Shown here one piece after another: positions 59,003 through 64,000 of a stretch of 64,000 nucleotides of DNA (positions are counted from its first letter, which is position 1; every line of letters starts with the position of its first letter). The stretch is from DATDAH01 sp963725155 (GTDB taxonomy: Bacteria; Actinomycetota; Acidimicrobiia; Acidimicrobiales; DATDAH01): contig CAVRXU010000005.1 of assembly GCA_963725155.1 (NCBI GenBank), positions 62,001 to 126,000 on the forward strand, read 5' to 3'. The position numbers and the translations under genes were made by a program. The notes under the pieces were generated by a model. That model was not told the DNA's origin and searched no databases. It was given only the letters and a program-made list of their open reading frames with translations.

Positions 59003-59562
59003 AGCCGGGGGCGCTGCTCCTCACCCCGGGCGCGGGATCGAGCCGGGACAACCCCTCGCTGGTCGCGCTCGAGGCGGCCGTGGCCCCCCTGCCGACCGCC
59101 CGCATCGACTTCCCGTACCGCAAGGAGGGCCGGAAGGCCCCGGACCGGGCGCCCAAGCTGATCGCCTGCGTGAACGAGGAGGCCGCCGCCCTCGTCGCCT
59201 CGGCCGGCGTCGAGCCCCCGACCCTCGTCCTCGGAGGACGGTCCATGGGCGGGCGCATGTGCTCGCTGGCCGTGGCCGAAGGGTTGCCCGCGGCCGGGCT
59301 GGTCCTCATCTGCTATCCGCTGCATCCGCCGGGCAAGCCCGAGAAGCTGCGGGTCGACCACTTCCCTCAGCTCGACCTGCCCTGCCTGTTCGTCTCCGGC
59401 ACCAAGGACCCGTTCGGGAAGCTCGATGAGTTCGCCGAACACCTGCCCGCCATCCCGGGCGAGGTGACCGTGCACTGGATCGAGAACAAGGGCCACGATC
59501 TCAAGGACGCCGAGACCGAGATCGTCGACACGGTCACGACCTGGCTGGCCACCCTGCGTTGA
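58999..59562 (+). CDS. Alpha/beta hydrolase of the KANL3/Tex30 (dienelactone-hydrolase-like) type
   Basis: A 187-aa hydrolase: LLLTPGAGSSRDNPSLVALE, DFPYRKEGRKAPD, the nucleophile in LGGRSMGGRMCSL, FVSGTKDPFG with the acid, and ENKGHDLKD with the His. The short length and the G-G-R-S-M-G-G elbow fit the KANL3/Tex30 group. It is translationally coupled to the J-domain gene (GTGA). Confidence 0.88.
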   Translation: MKPGALLLTPGAGSSRDNPSLVALEAAVAPLPTARIDFPYRKEGRKAPDRAPKLIACVNEEAAALVASAGVEPPTLVLGGRSMGGRMCSLAVAEGLPAAGLVLICYPLHPPGKPEKLRVDHFPQLDLPCLFVSGTKDPFGKLDEFAEHLPAIPGEVTVHWIENKGHDLKDAETEIVDTVTTWLATLR

Positions 59563-59566
59563 CGGG

Positions 59567-61144
59567 CTAAGCGGCCTGGTCCTCGGGGCGGTCCTCGGGG
59601 TTGATGTCCTCGAGGGTCAGGTGGGCGGTCTCGGGGTAGGCCACCACGATCAGGACGGCCAGGAGCGCGGGGCCGATGGCGACGACCGGCATCGCCGCGG
59701 CGATGCCGCCCGACCGGTCCGAGAGGGTGCCCACGACCAGCAGGCCGATGGCCGACCCGGTCACGCCGAGCAGGGCGATGAGGCCGTTGGCCCGACCCCG
59801 GGCGGTGGTGGCGAAGAGCTCCGGGCCGTAGACGCCGAGGGCGGGGACGGCGGCGGCGCCGATGATGCCGCCGGCGACCGACAGGGCCCACAGGGCCCAA
59901 CCCTGGCTCTGGTACATGGCCACCGTCAGGGCGACGCCGCCGGCCATGGCCACGGCGCCGACCAGGCGGCGCCCCCGGCGGTCGGCCAGACGGCCGCCGA
60001 TGACGATGCCGATGAAGGCGGGCGTGTTGGTGAGCAGGGTGAAGGCCGAGATGCGGGCCGCCGAGAACCCCAGGTCATCCCGGAGGAAGTCGTTCATGAA
60101 CTGGCTGGCCGGGGCCACGAAGATCGAGCCGAGGAAGGCCGACGCGGCCAACAGCCAGAGGCGACCGGCGTGGGCCTTGACCGGGGGCCTTTCGATCGCG
60201 GCCACGAAGCGCTCGGACTCGGGCAGCCCCCGGACCACCACGTGGGTGAACGGGATCCCCACCAGGGGGACGAGGTAGAGCAGGCGCCAGGCCTGCTCGC
60301 CGAGGTCGGCGAGCGGCAGCAGCCAGACGGCCATCCCCGAGCCCAAGGCGCCGGTCAGGGCCAGGATGCTGACCGTCCAGGCCCTCGAGTTCCGGGGGAC
60401 CAGCTCGGCGGCCAGGATGGCGATGAGGAGGGCCAACGCTGTCGAGAGCCCCCGGGCGAGGGTCTGGCTGATGCCCAGGCCGACGAGGTTGGGGGCGAAG
60501 GCCCCGGTGGCGGCGAGGGCGCACGCCCCGTAGGCGCTGACCTGGATCAACCGCCGTCGCCCCCGCCGGTCGGCCGCCGCCACCAAGACGAGGGCCAGGA
60601 GCACACCGACCCGGGTGGCGGCCAGGACCGCGCCCTGGGCCTGGTCCGACGCCCCGAACTCGTCGGAGGCGAAGGTGATGGTCTGGGCGATGAGCGTGCC
60701 CGTGTACCCCGCGATCAGGGTCAGGGCGCACAGGCTGTCGAGGGCAAGGGCGGTATCGGCGTCGAGGCGGTCCGGCGGCATCCACCACGCCGAGTCCGGG
60801 CTCGGACGGGCCAGGCGGCGACGCACCGGCACCCGGAAGATCCAGCCCCAACCGGGGATGGCGAGCTCGTAGGTGATTCGTTCGGTCACCCGCAGGCCGT
60901 CGTCGACGGGTTCGGTCTCCACCGTGCGCTCGTAGTCCCAGAACGGGCCCTCGGCGCACCCGAAGCGCTCCGGGCCCGCGGCCGTCTCGGCGACCATCGG
61001 GTCGTCGCGGGGCGTGCGCAGGGCAGCCAGTCGGCCTCGATCTTCGGCGTCTCGAGGATCGAGGAGGTGAACGGTCGTGACGGTGCTGACGGTCGAACCC
61101 TCCCGAGAGACCGGCCCGGCCGGGGTTGCGGCCGCCGGGAGCAT
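59567..61144 (-). CDS. MFS transporter with a soluble N-terminal extension
   Basis: A 525-aa protein with 12 predicted spans in residues 140-510. MFS motif A occurs twice as AAADRRGRRRLIQ and GRLADRRGRRLVG, and PESERF appears after span 6 (sugar/metabolite porter spelling). About 130 cytosolic residues precede span 1 and contain DYERTVETEPVDDGLRVTERITYEL and a SRPBCC-like strand pattern. ATG 61144 lies 10 bp from the divergent murA GTG. The longer frame to 61267 lies over murA and was rejected. Confidence 0.88.
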   Translation of the reverse strand: MLPAAATPAGPVSREGSTVSTVTTVHLLDPRDAEDRGRLAALRTPRDDPMVAETAAGPERFGCAEGPFWDYERTVETEPVDDGLRVTERITYELAIPGWGWIFRVPVRRRLARPSPDSAWWMPPDRLDADTALALDSLCALTLIAGYTGTLIAQTITFASDEFGASDQAQGAVLAATRVGVLLALVLVAAADRRGRRRLIQVSAYGACALAATGAFAPNLVGLGISQTLARGLSTALALLIAILAAELVPRNSRAWTVSILALTGALGSGMAVWLLPLADLGEQAWRLLYLVPLVGIPFTHVVVRGLPESERFVAAIERPPVKAHAGRLWLLAASAFLGSIFVAPASQFMNDFLRDDLGFSAARISAFTLLTNTPAFIGIVIGGRLADRRGRRLVGAVAMAGGVALTVAMYQSQGWALWALSVAGGIIGAAAVPALGVYGPELFATTARGRANGLIALLGVTGSAIGLLVVGTLSDRSGGIAAAMPVVAIGPALLAVLIVVAYPETAHLTLEDINPEDRPEDQAA

Positions 61145-61154
61145 ACTGGTGGCC

Positions 61155-62402
61155 GTGAGCTCGCTGATCGTGCGCCCGTCCGGGCCCCTGGCGGGGTCCA
61201 TCCCGATCGGGGGGGCCAAGAACTCGGTGCTGAAGCTCATGGCCGCCACCGTGCTGGCCGAGGGCACCTACGTCCTGCGCAACGTCCCGGCCATCGCCGA
61301 CGTGGGCTGGATGGGCCGGCTCCTCGAGCACATGGGCCTCACCGTCGAGGTCGGCGACCACGAGCTGACCATCCACTCACCGGCCGACATCACCCCTGAG
61401 GCGCCCTACGAGCTGGTCGAGAAGATGCGGGCGGGCATCGTGGTCCTGGGGCCGCTGCTGGCCCGGTTCGGTGAGGCCCGGGTGGCCCTGCCCGGCGGCG
61501 ACGACTTCGGGTCCCGACCGATCGACATGCACCTGCGGGCGCTCGAGGAGCTCGGGGCCGAGGTCGAGATGGAGCACGGCTACGTCACGGCCCGGGCCGC
61601 CCAGCTCACCGGGGCGCGGATCCTGCTGGAGTTCCCCAGCGTCGGGGCCACCGAGAACGCCCTCATGGCCGCAGTGCTGGCCAAGGGCACGACCGTCATC
61701 GACAACGCCGCCCGGGAGCCGGAGCTGGCTGACCTGGCCGCCATGCTCAACCGCATGGGGGCCCAGATCCGAGGGGCGGGCTCGTCGACCATCACCCTCG
61801 AGGGGGTCGAGTCCCTCCACCCGGTCGAGCACACGGTCGTGGCCGACCGCATCGAAGCCGCCACCTACCTGGCTGCCGTCGGCATCGCCGGTGGCGAGGT
61901 GACGCTCCGGGGGGCCGTGCCCGACCACATGACGATGCTCGTGCAGAAGTTGGGCGAGATGGGCGTCCGCTGCTCACCCGACGGCGACGGGCTCTGGGCG
62001 ATGGCCCACCCCCGCCTGCGCGCAGTGGACGTGTCCACGCTGCCCTATCCCGGTCTGGCCACCGACTACAAGCCTCTCCTCGTCGCCATGCTGACGGTGG
62101 CCGACGGCGTGGGCATCGTCACCGAGAACCTGTTCGCCGGGCGCTTCCGCTACGTCGACGAGCTGGTGCGCATGGGTGCCGACATCCGCACCGAGAGCCA
62201 TCACGCCGTCGTCCGGGGCGTGGAGCGACTCTCGGGGGCTCCCGTGCGGGCCCCCGACATCCGGGCCGGCGCCGCCCTGGCGCTGGCCGGGCTGGCCGCC
62301 GAGGGCGAGACCGTCGTGGCCGACGCCGACCACATCGACCGGGGCTACGAGGACTTCGTGGGCAAACTCACCGCCGTCGGCGCCGACATCCGTCACATTT
62401 GA
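61155..62402 (+). CDS. murA: UDP-N-acetylglucosamine 1-carboxyvinyltransferase
   Basis: First committed step of peptidoglycan synthesis: transfers enolpyruvyl from PEP to UDP-GlcNAc. The 415-aa protein has IPIGGAKNSVLKLMAAT near the start. The active-site loop near residue 110 reads GEARVALPGGDDFGSRPID, with Asp/Gly-rich residues where most MurA carry the fosfomycin-reacting Cys, so fosfomycin insensitivity is plausible. GATENALMAAVLA, RIEAATYLAAVGI and YPGLATDYKPLLVAMLT follow. The stop TGA is the first TGA of repeat copy C. Confidence 0.96.
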   Translation: MSSLIVRPSGPLAGSIPIGGAKNSVLKLMAATVLAEGTYVLRNVPAIADVGWMGRLLEHMGLTVEVGDHELTIHSPADITPEAPYELVEKMRAGIVVLGPLLARFGEARVALPGGDDFGSRPIDMHLRALEELGAEVEMEHGYVTARAAQLTGARILLEFPSVGATENALMAAVLAKGTTVIDNAAREPELADLAAMLNRMGAQIRGAGSSTITLEGVESLHPVEHTVVADRIEAATYLAAVGIAGGEVTLRGAVPDHMTMLVQKLGEMGVRCSPDGDGLWAMAHPRLRAVDVSTLPYPGLATDYKPLLVAMLTVADGVGIVTENLFAGRFRYVDELVRMGADIRTESHHAVVRGVERLSGAPVRAPDIRAGAALALAGLAAEGETVVADADHIDRGYEDFVGKLTAVGADIRHI

Positions 62403-62480
62403 CTGGCTTCGCTTCGCTCAGCACGTCCGGCTCCGCCGAAGCTGAGGGTCGATGTTGCTGCTCCGCGCCGACTGCGCAGC
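62398..62480 (+). repeat. Dispersed intergenic repeat, copy C
   Basis: Starts TTTGACTGGCTTCGCTTCGC, continues GTCCGGCTCCGCCGAAGCTG, ends near GCTGCTCCGCGCCGACTGCG. The murA stop is the TGA at 62400-62402. Confidence 0.8.
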
Positions 62481-62485
62481 GTCGA

Positions 62486-62656
62486 TCAGGGGGTCCCGTC
62501 GTCGGGGCCCGAGCCTTCGGCCGCCCGTTGGCGGGCCAACTCGGCTGACGCTCGGCGGTTGGCCACCACGAGCAGGATCGTCACCAGGAGGAGGGGCACG
62601 GCCACCATGGCCATCTCGTCCCAGCCGCCCTGATGGGCCAGTGTGACCACGAGCAC
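62486..62656 (-). CDS. Small single-span membrane protein
   Basis: A 56-aa frame with GTG start at 62656. One hydrophobic stretch (MVAVPLLLVTILLVVANRR) sits after a short N-terminus and is followed by a polar tail (AELARQRAAEGSGPDDGTP). The positive-inside rule places the tail in the cytosol. It lies between repeat copy C and the NifU gene. No family is recognised; coding support is moderate. Confidence 0.5.
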   Translation of the reverse strand: MLVVTLAHQGGWDEMAMVAVPLLLVTILLVVANRRASAELARQRAAEGSGPDDGTP

Positions 62657-62746
62657 ACGCTAGGCCGGGAAGGCCCCCGCCCGGTACGCGGTTGGAGATG
62701 GGGCGCACCCGTACACTCGCCGTGACGTCCCCAGGAGCAGATCGCT

Positions 62747-63019
62747 GTGCCCGAGTCCGACCACCCGCTGGATGAGAAGGTCCGTGTGACCATCGAGGCC
62801 ATCCGTCCAGCTGTCCAGGCTGACGGCGGTGACATCATGTTCCACGGCATCGACGACGACGGCGTCGTCACCGTCGAGCTGGTCGGGGCCTGCGTGTCCT
62901 GCCCGGCTTCGACCCTGACCTTGAAGGCGGGCATCGAGCGGATCCTCAAGGACCGGGTCGAGGGCGTGACCGCCGTCCGGGACGTCTCCGAGGACACCGA
63001 GACCCTCCTCAGCCTGTAG
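62747..63019 (+). CDS. NifU-like iron-sulfur scaffold domain protein
   Basis: A 90-aa protein equal to the NifU C-terminal (Nfu) domain: KVRVTIEAIRPAVQADGGDI, with C-x2-C in VELVGACVSCPAS and the helix LTLKAGIERILKD. It assembles and delivers Fe-S clusters as a dimer. AGGAGC upstream and GTG 62747. The neighbouring meaB gene starts 6 nt after its stop. Confidence 0.94.
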   Translation: MPESDHPLDEKVRVTIEAIRPAVQADGGDIMFHGIDDDGVVTVELVGACVSCPASTLTLKAGIERILKDRVEGVTAVRDVSEDTETLLSL

Positions 63020-63025
63020 GCGCCC

Positions 63026-63958
63026 ATGGACACCGAGGCGCTGTTGGACCGCGCTCGGGACGGCGACCGCACGGCGTTGGCCCGCCTGCTGTCCCTCGTG
63101 GAGCGGGGCGGCGAGCCGGCCCGGCTGATCGGCCGCCTGGCCCACCGCTCGCCGGGCACCGCCCACACGATCGGCATCACCGGTCCCCCCGGGGCCGGCA
63201 AGTCGACCCTCACATCAGCCCTCGTGCAGGTCATGCGGTCGGCCGGGCACCGGGTGGCCGTGTTGGCCGTGGATCCCTCCTCGCCCTTCACGGGCGGCGC
63301 CATCCTCGGTGATCGCGTGCGGATGGGCGACCACGCCCTCGATGACGACGTCTTCATCCGCTCCATGGCCTCCCGGGGCCATCTCGGCGGGCTGTCCCTG
63401 GCCGCCCCGGAGGCGGTGCGGGTGCTCGACACGGTTGGCTTCACCTTCGTGATCGTGGAGACGGTGGGCGTCGGCCAGGTCGAGGTCGAGGTGGCGGGTG
63501 AGACCGACACCACCGTGGTGGTGATCAACCCCGGCTGGGGGGATGCCGTGCAGGCCAACAAGGCCGGGCTGCTCGAGGTGGCCGACATCTTCTGCGTGAA
63601 CAAGGCGGACCGGCCGGGCGCGCCCGAGGCGGGCCGGGATCTCGAGCAGATGCTGGACATGACCGGCGCCCGGGACTGGCGTCCCCCCGTGATCGACACC
63701 GTGGCCACCGACGGTGCGGGCGTGACCGAGCTCTGGGCGGCGATCCTGGCCCATCAGGCGGCGCAGGCCGCCAGCGGGTCCCTGGCCACCGAGCGAGCGG
63801 ACCGCGTGCGGATCGAGCTGTCCCGCATCCTGGCCCGCCGCCTGCTGGAGCAGGCCGAGGCCCGAACGCAGGGCGAGGGCTTCGACGCCTTGTGCGCCCA
63901 GGTCGTGGCCGGTGAGATCGACCCGTGGGAAGCAGCCGACCGTCTCCTCGCTGACTAG
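63026..63958 (+). CDS. meaB: Methylmalonyl-CoA mutase-associated GTPase MeaB (ArgK family)
   Basis: G-protein that loads and protects the B12 cofactor of methylmalonyl-CoA mutase. The 310-aa protein has Walker A ITGPPGAGKSTLTSAL near residue 55, VLAVDPSSPFTGGAILGDRVRM (switch region), VIVETVGVGQVEVEV (Walker B/G3) and CVNKADR (NKxD) near 195. The C-terminal dimerisation helices are short but present. A mutase gene is expected nearby outside the window. Confidence 0.95.
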   Translation: MDTEALLDRARDGDRTALARLLSLVERGGEPARLIGRLAHRSPGTAHTIGITGPPGAGKSTLTSALVQVMRSAGHRVAVLAVDPSSPFTGGAILGDRVRMGDHALDDDVFIRSMASRGHLGGLSLAAPEAVRVLDTVGFTFVIVETVGVGQVEVEVAGETDTTVVVINPGWGDAVQANKAGLLEVADIFCVNKADRPGAPEAGRDLEQMLDMTGARDWRPPVIDTVATDGAGVTELWAAILAHQAAQAASGSLATERADRVRIELSRILARRLLEQAEARTQGEGFDALCAQVVAGEIDPWEAADRLLAD

Positions 63959-63968
63959 CTTCCGGCCA

Positions 63969-64000
63969 TGACCGAAGAGGCACCAGCGCTGGTCCACGTC
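63969..64000 (+). CDS. Start of an unidentified gene (cut by window end)
   Basis: ATG at 63969 opens a frame (MTEEAPALVH) that continues past the window. It follows meaB by 10 nt. Too short to classify. Confidence 0.5.

Overview
The window is high-GC (roughly 70%) chromosomal DNA from an actinobacterium. Gene content and order point to a member of Acidimicrobiia or a close relative (inference). WhiB, F420-linked enzymes, an actinobacterial Rho with a long disordered insert, an LCP protein and a class II FBPase (GlpX) all fit. The stretch argS-lysA-hom-thrC-(mutase)-rho-rpmE-prfA-prmC/tsaC-PTP-glyA-wecA-atpIBEFHAGDC matches the classic actinobacterial argS-to-atp locus (Rv1292-Rv1311 in M. tuberculosis), with a few insertions. 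There is no rRNA, IS element, prophage or CRISPR array.

Layout. 0-2.7 kb: end of a PdtaS-like sensor kinase facing a WhiB1-like gene, a glycerophosphodiesterase and a lipid kinase. 2.8-4.5 kb: etfBA, with etfB frameshifted near its end. 4.9-8.5 kb: an unrecognised gene, the conserved trio SCO1664-family/DUF3090/histidine phosphatase, and a family-5 uracil-DNA glycosylase. 8.5-12.6 kb: structured non-coding DNA, two paralogous small exported proteins, an FrhB-like iron-sulfur protein, an acyl-CoA dehydrogenase and an F420-dependent PPOX enzyme. 12.7-18.4 kb: LCP protein, tRNA-Arg(CCG), alcohol dehydrogenase, argS, lysA. 18.4-26.7 kb: an accessory island with a type VII secretion-like module (WXG100 protein, FHA-FtsK ATPase, pseudokinase, divergent 609-aa helical protein, a second WXG-type protein) and an aldehyde dehydrogenase. 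26.8-30.7 kb: threonine pathway with an ApgM-type mutase where homoserine kinase would be expected. 30.7-32.3 kb: two-gene ABC exporter. 32.6-38.5 kb: rho, rpmE, an unknown gene, prfA and a prmC-tsaC fusion. 38.5-43.8 kb: cNMP-binding protein, thiolase, LMW phosphatase, glyA, wecA. 43.9-51.3 kb: the complete ATP synthase operon, ending in a beta-epsilon fusion. 51.3-64 kb: accessory and housekeeping genes (lipoprotein, 2H phosphoesterase-GNAT fusion, hydrolases, DUF222/HNH nuclease, SDR, PPOX protein, glpX, J-domain protein, MFS transporter, murA, NifU-like, meaB).

Two genome-wide habits show. First, many genes carry a TAnnnT -10 box 6-10 nt before the start codon, which predicts leaderless mRNAs; this pattern supports two odd starts (CTG for the lipid kinase, ATC for the LMW phosphatase). 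Second, a dispersed intergenic repeat of about 80 bp occurs four times, each copy abutting or supplying the TGA stop of the upstream gene. Several reading-frame oddities (etfB, atpD/atpC, the alcohol dehydrogenase, the gene at 4872) may be real biology or single-base assembly errors, and raw reads would separate these.
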